From positions 20,739,806 through 20,803,805 of the forward strand of contig CM069875.1 in NCBI GenBank assembly GCA_036172665.1: a stretch of DNA of 64,000 nucleotides, read 5' to 3'. Origin of the DNA: Prosopocoilus inquinatus (taxonomy: Eukaryota; Arthropoda; Insecta; Coleoptera; Lucanidae). Positions 35,836 through 47,202 of the stretch are shown piece by piece (position 1 is the stretch's first letter; every line of letters begins with the position of its first letter). The position numbers were made by a program, and so were the translations under genes. The notes below the pieces were generated by a model that searched no databases, was not told the DNA's origin, and worked only from the letters and a program-made list of their open reading frames with translations.

Positions 35836-37200
35836 TTATTATAGGCTTTGTTTGTAAAATTTTCCAGAACTATCTTGACCAGATTTTTATCTAGGCTTTC
35901 GCTACGTTTCTGTACAGGATGTTATCGAACAAAATAATAATAATTATAACAAGTACAGACATTTTAACCTAATTTATCTATACAAAAGTTTTTCGTTTCT
36001 GTATAACTTTCTAAAGAGGTAACTTGAAAAGCATACTTTCTTAAATATCTCTTCAACGATTCTAGGTTTCAAATGACAAATTTATACCCGGTTTCTGAAA
36101 CGATATATAATTTTATGTAAACATAAATTTTTCTTGACAGAAAACTATGAAAAATATAAATTGTTTACGTTGCTACGTGTACACTTTAGCTTGCAGATAA
36201 AGTTTTGAGAAACGGTTTTTAGAAGTTATGTTGAGTTTATATCGACTTTATCTCTACATAAACTTATGTACCGTTTCAGAAACCGAGCATTAGTCGCCTT
36301 AGGACTGATATTTGATTTATGAATTATCTTTAGGCACAATAATATTATAGACATGGGAACAAAGCGAAACCTAAAGTTAATCCATGACTGAAATACCAGC
36401 CCTATATCAGATTTGAAACTTTCAATTCAACAACGAGAATTTTGTGAAATTGGCTTATTCAAAATTAAAATAAATTCATCCGTAAAAAAAGTTGACGATA
36501 AGAAACTTCTATTGCGATTTATTTATTCGCTCTTGCATATCTTTGGAAAATATTTTTCTGCCTGTCGCGTAATATCAAATTCTTTTCATGGCAACTGATA
36601 GTCGTGCGCATCTTAGCTGACGTTTGCTGAGTTTATACAGAAAATTAAGAATAAGAAGTTAATATAAAACATGAATAACTAACAACTACGGCAAAACAGC
36701 TGATTGTATAGAAATTTAATTAACGCAAGCGCTGTATCTTTGAGAAGTTTAAGGATTAAGGTTTTGTCTTTACGGTGCCATGTATTAATGCAAATAAAAA
36801 ATAAATGTAATGCTACAATTCTCGTCGTCACTTATATTTAGTTAAAAAGTATATTATTACATATCAGATGCTTATGTGACAGACGCATTTCCCATTTTCA
36901 TTAACAACTTAACTAAAAAGTCAACTTCTTATATGTTAGTTACTAATGCTTAGTTATCTGTGAAGTTGTATAAATCCGTTCTGCTTTTGCATATGTATTA
37001 ACCTGATTTTTAACTTTTTAAAATAATTACTAAACGTTAATTGTTAATGTTAATTGCTGTATAAACATTGCATTTTAGTTGCTGAAGTCTAACTTAAATT
37101 ATTTAATTCTTATGTAAAATTAATTGAATTTACGATTAACTTAAATTTAGTATCGATGTACCATTTCCCACGGCACCTATCAAACTGAAATTGAATGACT

Positions 37201-37332
37201 AAGGCCCAGTTTTACAAATGCGGTTCAACTTTGAACCGAGGTTTAAACCCTTAGCAACGATTATTTCAACAACTGTTGTGAAGGATTTAAGCTTCGGCTC
37301 AAAGTTAACCGTCATTGTAAAACTGGACCCAA
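37201..37332. repeat. 132-bp hairpin MITE
   Basis: AAGGCCCAGTTTTACAA at the left pairs with TTGTAAAACTGGACCC at the right, and the arms continue through GGTTCAACTTTGAACCGAGG-type sequence and its complement. It is nested in the 35373-37780 element. Similar ends occur near 832 and 30791. Confidence 0.75.
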
Positions 37333-37780
37333 TAGCATCAAAAACAACAGAATATTTATGGTACTTTTGTACGTAATGACGCAGAATATAGTTTTCATTT
37401 TAATGAAGAAAGAAATATTATAATTTAGACCACAAGAGTACCTATTACGTGGTCTACATAATTATTCATTTTTATTTTTGACGGACCATAAATTATTTCC
37501 AATTGAGTGAAAAGAATTGAAAATATCAAAACTGACATACTACTAAAGCGACAACATTTAATTTAAATTTGAAAATTTAATTTATATTCCGAAAGTATTA
37601 ATTTCTAAGAATAATTTTAACAATAATATTAGCCATAATTTTCTCTTTCCTCTAGTATCATTGCCAGGTTTATATCTTCAAATGGCGAGCCGTAATCTTC
37701 AGAAGTAATTTTCAATGCAAATTTACTATGTTCGGGTTTGAGACATTTTACTATGTTCGGGTTTGAGACATCTCACCCAG

Positions 37781-39362
37781 TATAACTAGTGATACATATT
37801 TAAAATTTTAAAAATTATACTGTAATAACAATAAAAACAATAAAAAAATTAAGAAATTATGCAAACAAATATTAATACTCGACGAATTCAATATGATCTA
37901 TCTATCACATCCATTAACAGATTATTAACAGAATCTGTACTAGAGAATGACAAAAATTATGTTCATGCCCGCAGTGCAGGTAAAAAAGAAGAGAATTTTA
38001 TAAATATCGTTTTATACTGTATTATAGTGTAGTCTACGTTCATATAATTCTGTGAATTCGTATGAATGCACATTTGTGCGCAACTTAAGTGCTGCAATTT
38101 GACGTTTTTGTAAGCTTTGTAACGCAGGGCCTTAAGGGTGGGGTTTGCATGCCGAAGGTACATTTAAGATGTGTACAACTGTACGTATTATACGTTTTAT
38201 ACATACATTTTATATGTACAGCCGCAAACAATAAATTTTGGTCGTCATTGTTTGTCAAAGATTTGTACGGGTTGCGGTTTTTGAAAAGTGGCACACTTTG
38301 TCAAACACAATGTTTCGGTGGTGTAAATTGATCCTAAAACTGAAGTTTCTAAACATCACTCAAATCACTCTAATGCACTCTTTCCACACTTCACATACGG
38401 CATCCGGCATTCGAAATCATCCTCTGGATTAGTTGGTTTAAAATTTGAATGTTGAAATATTCAGAAAATTTGAATCAACCAATCACGAAGGGGATTCCGA
38501 ATGCTGGATGCCGGAAATGTGGAAACTCAGCATAAAACCTGCTATGGATTTGTCAAATTTGACACTGACATTAAAATTATAGATTAAGGTTTGATTTACA
38601 CATTACAAAATTACGAATTTTTGGCCGTGATGTCAATTCTCAGTGTACCAGGGCCACAACTGTACTTGACTCGAATTTGATTATAAAAACAATGAGATTG
38701 ACGTCATAATTTTGAGTACTAGGAATAATTACTTAACTTTTTTGGCAAAATATAACAAATTTATGTGAAAATTTCTAATTTAAGGAATTGAAACTGACGT
38801 TTTATGTGTCCAAATGACCAAAATTTATTGCTCGCGACTGTATAACTGTTTATGTAACGTATAAAACTACTGTCATATATTTTATGATCCCTGTTTCAGT
38901 TACAGCAAAAATTATAAATTTTATTCTCCAGACACACTTGAAATCAATCAGTAATCATTGTTGGCAACTTTGTCATCATACGTGCAAACGTATAATGAAC
39001 CACTGATTACTAAGATTTATTATTATATTGATGTTGATATTTTACGACATTTTTATTGTGCTATTAATTGAAATGTAACAGTGAGAAAGAATTTTTGTCT
39101 TCATTTATATTTCCCTATTTTCTTTTGTCTTAACTTTCTCTTTCTCTTCTTCACTTTGTTTAATTTTAAATTTTAAACTATAATCAAAAATTGGAATTTC
39201 GGTTGTCTTAATTGTTTAAAATTCTTTGACAAATTAAAAACCGCTAATGTAACCGCGACCTAACTTTTCAACCTCACTTTATATCAACGTGCTTTACATT
39301 GGTTAACATATATCGTTAATGGATTACAATTTTGTGATGTTTAAATTCAGAGAGTGTGATTA
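37781..39362. other. Intergenic stretch between CFAP210 and OSCP1
   Basis: A hairpin element at about 38370-38530 pairs TCCACACTTCACATACGGCATCC with GGATGCCGGAAATGTGGA and contains ATTAGTTGGTTTAAAATTTGAAT with its inverse. On the minus strand the 3' end of OSCP1 may lie near 39052-39057, where TTTATT reads AATAAA. No further gene seen. Confidence 0.45.
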
Positions 39363-40198
39363 TTAAACATCAGTACCAATCATCTCCAAAAGATCTTCCC
39401 TAAAATTAACTTCGTTAGCATTATCGTTCATATTCAAATCGCTAAACATCTCGTTCAGTTTATTATCGTTTTGCTTGATTTCGATCTTTTGAAAATTGCT
39501 TACACTTCTCGGCGTCTCACTTTTATACTGACTCTGAATATTTAATTTTAAGTTTCTGCTGGGTCCAGTTGTACCGCCTTTCGGCCTACGTTCTCCTAGA
39601 ATTTGATCCACTAATAAATTGACTTCGTTACTATTACTATTTCCTAAGCTTTCCTTCCTCTTTTTCTCCAAAATTCTGCCATTGTCGGTAACAGAGTAAA
39701 TATTTTCGCCCAAATTTTTAAGCATTTCTCTGGTAATATCATTGGTCTGGTTCATTACAAAACTTCCGTCCATATTTTGAAGCCCCAGTTTAAGCAATAA
39801 GGACACTTTTACGTTGAATTGTTTCAACCAGAAGAGGATATCTTCTCGTATTTGTGCGAGCTCGTTTTCTGAGTATAATTTTGAAAAGTTCTCGATCAAG
39901 TTTTGTACTTGGTGCAACTGAAGTTGAGTATCGGGATTAGTGACGTAGTTTTCTACCTCATACAGATGTCGAAGGGTTAGTTTTAATATGTCTTGAGAAT
40001 GAGATATTTGCCATTTGGAAACTATTGTTATTAAATCCCATAATTTATCCATGCTCGTTGCATCTAATCGCATTATTGACGATTGTGCGACATCTTCCAT
40101 TATGTTTCTCACGTGTAGATGGGAGTATGGCATCTGAGGCCTCATTATGTCTGCTATCAATTCTTTGGATAATAACACTGATATGATGTCATTTAAAA
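39363..40198 (-). CDS. OSCP1: OSCP1-like protein, 3' coding exon (5' exon not found)
   Basis: The minus-strand exon runs from an acceptor TTTGTTTCAG at 40199-40208 to a TAA at 39363-39365, 277 codons after completing a split codon. The exon opens (V)LNDIISVLLSKELIAD, then RPQMPYSHLHVRNIMEDVAQ, SIMRLDATSMDKLWDLI and the C-terminal FREDLLEMIG, which match OSCP1 (oxidored-nitro domain protein, organic solute carrier partner 1) in order. Human OSCP1 has VLNDII at about residue 38, directly after a first segment ending in KARK, so roughly 37 residues (LNLGGEM-type N-terminus) must come from an upstream exon. OSCP1 has been linked to solute transport and to cilia; its biochemical role is unclear. 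The reading frame continues 100 nt into the intron, so the acceptor was chosen by homology. Confidence 0.85.
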
Positions 40199-41340
40199 CT
40201 GAAACAAAAAGTAAATAATTAGATAAACATAGTTGAAATTTAACTGTACTATGCAAAGTGGATAAAACAAATACACTTATGAGATCAATAATGCACAAGC
40301 GTACGTTAATATATGAGAGATATAATCAGATGGCTTTTCTTAAAGTGTTCATCGTCCTTTATTGATTTACCAAGAATAGAAACTCCTTGGATCGTTATTC
40401 ATTTACACCCGCACCAGTGACTTTCTCGAAGTATTTAATCGCATTAGAATGAAAACACGATTCATGGATTTGCTGATTGAAAAACAAAATCGAAGTCTTT
40501 CAAACTAAATGTAAGTTTTGGACTCACAATGATTTTTAGATTCCAAATACATAACAGCTATTTATTGTACAAGTGTCTTATATTATAAGGCCAATAAGCC
40601 ACGAAAGGAATGTTTAACCATGAGAGCTAATTTTTCTTGAGCGACTCATTTGCTATTAAGATACGTGTGTAATACATAGTTTTATCCAACACCTGTTTAT
40701 TAAGAAGTCATAATAATGCCGATTTTGAATAACAGTTTAATTATGGGTTCACAATTCCACTGGTATTTTATAAACCTCATAAATATTCAAAATCGACGTT
40801 ATTATGACTTCATAATCAGGTGTTGGATAAAAATATAAAGGCGGTGCATTTAACATTTAAGTTGATATCACGTTTGGTGAAACCGGAAGTGTATAGAGGC
40901 CGGTATTAGATATGTCGGAAAATCTGTTTTATTATTTAATTTGTCCTTTACAAATTTCATGTAAATCGATTAAAAAATAAAAATTCTGGCAGGTTGAATA
41001 TATGGCGTAGGGCGTAGGATACTCGGTATAGCTGGGGGATAAAAAGTTCAGTATTTTCAAAAGCTCGAACATTCAATTATTACTATAGCTTTGTCGCTTT
41101 TTTCTTTTAATGGACCCCCCCCCATTATATTCAGAATTTCAGAACAGCACATTTCGTAGGTATGCGTAAAAATTTTATTGAATCACATAAGAAATTTTTT
41201 TAAATAAACGCAGTTTGGAAATGAAGAAGTGGTTGGTGGTATCTGTCTAATATTAACAAAATATTTAATTTTAAACTAAGGAAAATTAAGGACTATACCT
41301 TTCTCACTCTCTATTAGACAATTTTTTTCTAAATAAAAAA
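40199..41340. other. OSCP1 upstream region (intron or promoter)
   Basis: A minus-strand donor-like GTGAGT (plus-strand 40523-40528, ACTCAC) follows ATGTATTTGGAATCTAAA, which in phase would read MYLESKNH joined to the OSCP1 exon. It does not resemble the expected LNLGGEM sequence and is not called. A hairpin at 40680-40832 pairs TTTTATCCAACACCTG with CAGGTGTTGGATAAA and includes TTAAGAAGTCATAATAA with its inverse. Confidence 0.4.
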
Positions 41341-41410
41341 AAATTCTCTTACCATAATAAGTTTACGTAGATACGTATTTCGGCCTCTAAGCTGTCATTT
41401 TCAATACGCT
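41341..41410 (-). ncRNA. Degenerate pLTR-type hammerhead
   Basis: Minus strand: TTGAAAA in the place of CTGAAGA, a stem-II-like ACAGCTTAGAGGCC, then GAAA followed by the palindromic TACGTAT and C, then TACGTAAAC. GCGTA just upstream of the core can pair with TACGT after the predicted cleavage site. Two core substitutions make activity unlikely. Same family as the block in CFAP210 intron 1. Confidence 0.5.
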
Positions 41411-41510
41411 TACACTCACAAATACATTAAAAACTAGTTAAAAGCATTCACAAACACTTGCATATTACCTAAACGCCAAATATCGAGTTGAAATGCGCTT
41501 AACTCTATTT

Positions 41511-41760
41511 ATACAGAGTGCTGCATTTTGAAACGGTATATGGTAAAAATTGAATTTAGTTACAGAGTTTTTTTTTAAATATCTTAAAACTCAGCGTATG
41601 AAAAATTCTCAAACTTAACAAGCAGATTCATTTTGATGAGCACTTTAAAAAATCTGAATGGAATTTTGCTTTAAAATAATATTAGAGAAGCCAATATTCA
41701 AGCTCCTTTAAATTAACCTGGGATTTCCTATGTTGCATTTCAAAATGCAGCACCCTGTAC
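41511..41760. mobile_element. TA-flanked MITE of 250 bp
   Basis: TA|CAGAGTGCTGCATTTTGAAA at the left is inverted at the right as TTTCAAAATGCAGCACCCTG|TA. Ends of about 20 bp, no coding capacity. The CACCCTG|TA terminus is shared with other short elements in the window. Confidence 0.75.
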
Positions 41761-41869
41761 ACAGTGATCGCCAAAAGGTCGGCATCATATGGGAAAAATC
41801 TTTATTTTTAATTTTTCAAAAAAAAAAATATTTTTTTGTGACAATAATTATTTAGATTTTTTAACAAAT

Positions 41870-41975
41870 TTTGTTGCAAATTGTTTTTCGATGGCAGTGA
41901 AAATCTATAGCAGCCTCTGTACAGCTGTTTCAGCCCTGCTTGGGGCTTCGTCAGCAGAGACGTAGCTCGTAGTTT
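41870..41975 (-). ncRNA. Hammerhead ribozyme, intact minimal motif (copy D)
   Basis: Minus strand, motif at 41914-41960: stem I TCTCTG, core CTGACGA (plus-strand 41948-41954), stem II AGCCCC/AGGGCT with a short loop, GAAA, self-complementary stem III ACAGCTGT, A at the cleavage position (GUA triplet), and CAGAGG completing stem I with one wobble. It differs from copy C at the variable core position, in stem I and at the cleavage base while keeping pairing, which argues for constraint or a common active ancestor. The downstream GCAGTGAAAATC tract is a diverged form of the shared tail. Confidence 0.82.
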
Positions 41976-41978
41976 TAG

Positions 41979-43461
41979 GAGAAAAACTTATTCTTTATAA
42001 AAAAATTGCTTTTAACAAAACCCATTATAGTCAAAGAAAAATTCAGTAATCACTTAAGATCGAAAACTTGAAATATGTCGAGTTGTTGATTTTAAATATA
42101 AGTCCGAATGTTACGTCAGTATTACCTGTAATTGTTGATGTTAGACAAAAGGCAAATGCCATTTCGATAAAACGTTTATTGTTTTTCTGCTTGTAAACAA
42201 GGATGGCCACAAAACTCAAAATATTTATTTTATTATTTTCTGAATAAAAAAAGTAAAAAGATATTTAAAAACAATTGAAAATCTCAAAAACCTGATGGTC
42301 CTTTCTTTTTCTGATATTGCCATAAAATTGAGCAGGAATGATCTTGAAACTTTTCTAATATAAGTTACTTAGTAAAAATTCAAATAAGTAAGTTAACTGC
42401 GGCTTCCCGTGAACACCCTGTAAATTTTTATTGTTGCGGACGCGGTTTAAGATACAACTTATTTGCTCCTGGATATAATCACTGAATGTTAGTTTCAGAA
42501 GAAAGGTAGGTATTTTAATTTTATGACGTCCTCATTGCTTTGCTCTTTGCAAGAAATTATATAACAAAAGATTCTCTTGACGATGTAATATTATCTTCTG
42601 GCGATATTAAAAACATTTTAGTTATTAAAAGTCATGTTTTCTGTAATAGTGATTCACGGAACAAAACTGCAAGAAAAGGCAGCCTCTGTTTAACGCGTTT
42701 TTCTTCATTTGAGGTACGTACATGCTTTTCAGTGCACGGAAAATTCGGTAAACGAATACAAGTTATTGTACTCCGTATTAATTCTAGTAAATTTGATTCT
42801 GTCTGTAATAAATTCGTTAATTGTAAATTAAAACAGTGTGAGTGATTATAACTGCATTAGTGTCGTGTAAAGGTAAGTGAATTTTGTTTGTCCTCTGGAT
42901 TCTTTTTTTAATTTTTCGTCAACTATGTTCTCAGTCGGTCATATGATAGGGGTTCATAATTAAATATTATTTATTCATATCAGACTTATTTATTTGCATC
43001 AAGAATTGTGTTAAACTCAAATTGACCCTTTTGTTTAGAAGTTCTACTAATTAATGTAGTGACAATTTGTTTTTGGATCAACATAGCTTTTTCGCCGCTT
43101 TCTTCAAGCCAGTAGATTTTTTCAGTTTTCAAACTTTTCGCAAAAATCGTGTTCAGATTTAAAAGAAATTTTATTGACCATGTAAAAATATTTCTTTATT
43201 TTTTCTTAGCCATCCTTGTTTACAAACAGTAAAGCAATAAATGTTTTATCGAAATGACATTTGCCTTTTGTCTAACGTCGACAATTGCAGGTAATATGAT
43301 GTAACATTCGGACTTATATATTTTTTAAAATCAACAACTCGCCATAATTTCAAGTTGTTGATCTTATCTTAAATGGTTATTGGATTTTTCTTTGACTATA
43401 ATGGGTTTCGGTACAACCATTTTTTTTTTTTATAAAGAATAAGTTTTTCTTTTAAAACCCA
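41979..43461. mobile_element. Foldback element with long inverted arms
   Basis: The left arm (from AGAAAAACTTATTCTTTATA at about 41979 to GTAAACAAGGATGGC near 42215) is matched in reverse by 43205-43461 (GCCATCCTTGTTTACAAACA ... TATAAAGAATAAGTTTTTCT). Arms of about 240-280 bp flank about 1 kb of unique sequence. The centre has a 101-codon frame (42540-42845) without recognisable motifs and without an ATG start. A hammerhead repeat copy touches the left edge only. Confidence 0.7.
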
Positions 43462-43759
43462 TTTTAAAAAAGTTTTCCCGGTAAGAAACCTCATCACTTT
43501 ACACACCGTATATCTGAAGCAATAATTAATCTTTAAAAAAAATTAACTCTAGAATTAAGCTTTAGTACACGAAATTTAAGAGTATTCTAAAAATTCAAAA
43601 ATCCAATTATTGCAGAATTTAAACAAAATCGAGTTGTTTTATGGCCTTGAGATTGTCCAATAAGCTGAAGCTAAAACACCTTAACAAATCTCATTAAAAT
43701 CTAAAATTTTGAGTATTTCGACAAACGGTATTTTCCACATATTGTAAGTAAAAAATATA

Positions 43760-44640
43760 CTGTACCGGGTGTCCCGCGCCATGTCCTCACCCTTCCAGAA
43801 TCTTTAGTTATTAAACGATTAACCTGAATTTTCGAGACAATAAATTAAACAATCGCCGGAGGTGATATCAACTTTTTTATTTTAAATGGAACACCCTATA
43901 TATTTTTACATATTTGAAATTTACGAATCATTATGAGTCCGAATACGTATCAATTTTTAATTTTGATTTCCATTACAACAAAAAAAAAACTTTCTTATTT
44001 TTCAATCTAGAAAGCTATGAATCGCATTTCTTCGATCTAGTGCGATCAAGTGTTTCGAGAAAATCACTCCTTTGATGGTATTTTGATTTTTAACACTTTT
44101 ACAGAACTTGAAATTTTCACTAGGTCTTAAATCATTTTTTTCGATAGAATCTCATGTTTCTTAGTTCAACAGAACATTTTTTTCTGAATACGCTGATATC
44201 AAATACGTCATATTTTCTTTGGAAATTAATTTAAAATAGAGCATGTTTTATTAAAATTTTACACTCCCTTCATTTCAAATGACTTTGAAAGAAAATACCA
44301 TGGATTTGGTATCAACGTACTCAGAAAGAAATGTTCTGTTGAACTGAGCTAATAAACAGTTTCTATTAATCAGAAAAATATGAAATTGAATGAAACGAGC
44401 CCCATTTTTTTTAATGGCTATCTGACATTCAGAATTGGTAAATGACTTGAAACCACAGGGTTTTTTTTTAAATATTTTGCATCATGTCGAGGTTTATTTT
44501 AGGAGCTAGAGAAAAACTTTAAATTCAAAAGTTATAGAGTTATATGCCTACTATCTTCTCGAGTTATCATAAGAAACAAAAGCGCATCGGAAATTGGAGA
44601 AAGAAATATAATTTTTTTTTAATAGAACAGCCTACATATA
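43760..44640. repeat. Region with an internal inverted repeat
   Basis: AGTTCAACAGAACATTTTTT and following bases (44163-44222) recur inverted at about 44288-44347 (AAAGAAATGTTCTGTTGAAC). A TACCGGGTGTCCCGCGCC terminus at 43762 and an AATGGAACACCCTATATA block at 43887 look like ends of CACCCTG-type elements. No gene. Confidence 0.5.
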
Positions 44641-44690
44641 TATATTGTTTGCTAAGGTGAAATATCATATTTTTCTAATTTCAAAAATAT

Positions 44691-45407
44691 ACTGGGTGTT
44701 TCACAACCTACGGAGGAGATTGAGAGGGCAGCTGTAGAACATCAAAATAGAGCTTTTTTTCTTAATTCGCTTTTGACCAAAACCCAATAATAAGAAAGTT
44801 ACAGCAGTTTAACTTTCTTAATTTTTTCTTTAATTTATACACCTATAGCTTCTTAATTAATCAGAATTATTTCACAAAATGCAATTTTATTATTAAATAA
44901 ACTCAAAATTTATCAAAACCACTATTCATAAAATGTCTATGTTAATCTGTTTCCTAGTTTTTTAATTAGTAGGCGGTTCACAATGAGATGAAAACCCGTT
45001 TTTGGGCATTAAAAGAAAAAATGAAATAGCCGTTACTTTAACGTGACTACATTTTTTAAAATAGTTGTTTATTGTAAATCAGTGTTCAATTAACTCATAA
45101 ATACCGTTTTTGGGCATTAAAAGAAAAAATAAAATAGCCGTTACTTTAACGTGACTACATTTTTTAATATAGTTGTTTATTGTAAATCAGTGTTCAATTA
45201 ACTCATAAATACCTCAAATTTGGATCTAAAACGTAAAATATTATTACAGGGAGTAACTTTTACTTGTTATTTAATTTCACTTTAAACTCTTATAACTTTT
45301 TAGTTATTGCTTTTTTCCCAAAAATTTACTAAGAAAAAATCTTTAATTTGATCTCCCGTAGCTAGGGGAGATTTGAATCTCCTCCGTAAGTTATGAGACA
45401 CCCAGTA
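44691..45407. mobile_element. TA-flanked MITE, family 1, copy 2
   Basis: TA|CTGGGTGTTTCACAACCTAC at the left and GTTATGAGACACCCAG|TA at the right. Full-length alignment by eye with 16924-17514. It is about 125 bp longer, mostly because a 108-bp block (44996-45103) is directly repeated at 45104-45211. Confidence 0.8.
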
Positions 45408-46028
45408 CAATATGTTGATATTTGGAAGAATATTTTATGAGATATTTGAGGTTAGAATATTAATTAATTAATGTTTAAAACATTAAGGCGGCCTGGAATT
45501 TTGTTTCCTCTTATTAATCTTATTAATTTTTTGATAACTAAACCAACAATTTATAAGCACCGTTCCAGGCCGTCTTGATTTGTTAAACGTCATTAGGCTG
45601 ACATTTTAAACTTAATTATATCACGAACGACCCCTCTAAATGTCAACATATTATATATTTTTGAAATCGGGAAAATATGATCTTTCATCTTAGCAAGCAA
45701 TATATAGGTCGTTCCGTCTAAAAAAAAAACTTGTATTTTTTTCTCCAATTTACGATACGCTCTTGTTTTTTTGATCTCTAAAAGATTGTTGGCATAAAAC
45801 CCCACAATTTTTTTATTTAAAGTTTTTCTCTGGCTCTTAAAATAAACCCTCTAGATAGGGTGCAAAATGTAAAAAAAAAACCTGTACAGATGTTTCGAAG
45901 TGTTTGTTCCAATTTTCAAACTATCAAGTAAAATAACCTTCACGCAGACGTTTGAATTTGGATGATTTCTTACAAAAAACCAGAAATCGAAATCGAAAAG
46001 CACTGAAAATAATTTAATAAGTTGGTTA
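45408..46028. other. Non-coding stretch
   Basis: A short inverted pair (AAGGCGGCCTGG near 45485 and CCAGGCCGTCTT near 45566) is the only structure seen. No gene. Confidence 0.35.
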
Positions 46029-46320
46029 CAGCGTTTCCCAAACTGGGGGGGGGGGGCACTAAGTCTTCAAAAGGGGCGCAGCAGAATAAATATAAAAAAC
46101 AGTAATTGCAACTAATTTATCATGTTATTTTTTACAAAAAATTGCATACATCCACGAGCAATAAATTCGTCATTATAGATATGCACACAAGCTTCAATAA
46201 AAAAATGTGGTATTTATGTATTGTCAGTTATGAAATGTAAGGATGAGTCTCAAATATTACAAAAATTCTGTGAAAGCATTTCATTATCGTTTAGCATCAA
46301 GTTCAAACGCAGAGTTATTA
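46029..46320 (+). mobile_element. hAT-type terminus with a G-run
   Basis: CAGCGTTTCCCAAACTGGGG at 46029 has the form of a widespread hAT terminal sequence (CAG-GTTTCCCAA-CTGGGG), here running into a long G-tract and GGGGCGCAGCAG. The matching right end was not found, so the element is truncated or its other end has decayed. No transposase motif recognised. Confidence 0.5.
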
Positions 46321-46478
46321 TTAGGGAACAGAATCTTGTACATGTGGGGAGGTAGAAGGGAGCCGTCGGAGTTGGCAATCACGCGCTTCGCGTTCTGCTT
46401 TGTTGTGAATACTCAGTCTTTAATTCTGCGACGGCTCCCTTCCACCTCCCCTCACGTACGAGATTCCGTTTTCTAGTT
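46320..46478. repeat. GC-rich 159-bp hairpin
   Basis: GGAACAGAATCTTGTACATG and GGGAGGTAGAAGGGAGCCGTC pair with GACGGCTCCCTTCCACCTCC and CGTACGAGATTCCGTT across about 55 bp of loop. Its GC content stands out from its surroundings. Non-coding. Confidence 0.7.
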
Positions 46479-46978
46479 ATTATATCATTTTCATCAGCTT
46501 TTCAATTGAACAGTAGAAGTAATAAAGGGGTTAAGTGCCAATCTTTCAAAAACTGAGATATTGGCACAAAAAGATTTTACGTGTCATGACCTGCATCCTG
46601 TGAAACGGGCGAATTGCTCCGAACTGAAAGTTTTTGACAAAAGAACTGTTAAATCAATTCTTCGAGAAACCGAATATGTTTCTTTAATTTTCTTATTATT
46701 ACATTTTGAATTTCTTTACTTTGTTTGTGTACACAGTAAGTCCGTCTGCCATTAAGACATAGGAATTAACATGGGAAAACAGAAATTAATTTATTTTATC
46801 TTCATGAATAAATTCATACGAATTTGAAGGTTGCAGTCGGAAAGACTTGGGCGTTTGAAATATTTTAATATTAAATGTATGATACTTTAACTGTAAATTA
46901 CTTAAAAATAATGAAAAAAGGAAATAATTTTTATTTTGCAGGCTTAACAGTATGATCAGAAACGAGAAATAAACCGTA

Positions 46979-47078
46979 TGTGTGTGGCCAGGCAGTTAGC
47001 GGCGAGGTTGCTATGATATTTGTCTTTTTTTTGTCATTGAGAGGTTACAGGTTTAAATCCTAAGCAGAAAATACTTTT
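46979..47078 (+). mobile_element. tRNA-derived SINE head
   Basis: TGGCCAGGCAG (46985-46995) fits a pol III A box and GGTTTAAATCC (47049-47059) a B box with one change. The spacing is tRNA-like and T/A-rich tail sequence follows at 47075-47098. No full cloverleaf closes, so this is not a functional tRNA. Confidence 0.5.
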
Positions 47079-47202
47079 TTTTAAAATTTTTTAACGTGAT
47101 ATTTTTCTAATTAAATAAAGTATATGAAAAAAGAAAGAAGAAACTTGTTCTGATGCATTTTAAAAAATAAATTCAAACTTTAAAAAAAATCATGAAAGAA
47201 AG

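Larger units (their letters stand above)
35373..37780. mobile_element. TA-flanked non-autonomous element, family 2, copy 1
   Basis: Ends TA|CTGATTGGAAAGTTTCAAAC and TCTCACCCAG|TA, with the subterminal ACCCGAACATA block inverted at both ends (ATGTTCGGGT on the right, duplicated there). Interior blocks around 36405-36500 and 37340-37690 align with 49420-49510 and 49740-50115 of the second copy. At 2408 bp this copy carries extra material, including a TATCGATA-rich block and a hairpin MITE. No coding capacity recognised. Confidence 0.7.

Noticed and set aside
40488..40580. OSCP1 first exon candidate (MYLESKNH before a GTGAGT donor)
   Set aside because: Phase and donor fit, but the peptide does not resemble the conserved OSCP1 N-terminus and an in-frame stop lies just upstream.
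42540..42845. 101-codon plus-strand frame in the foldback
   Set aside because: Starts with TTG, has no family resemblance, and lies in a repeat. Not called a gene.
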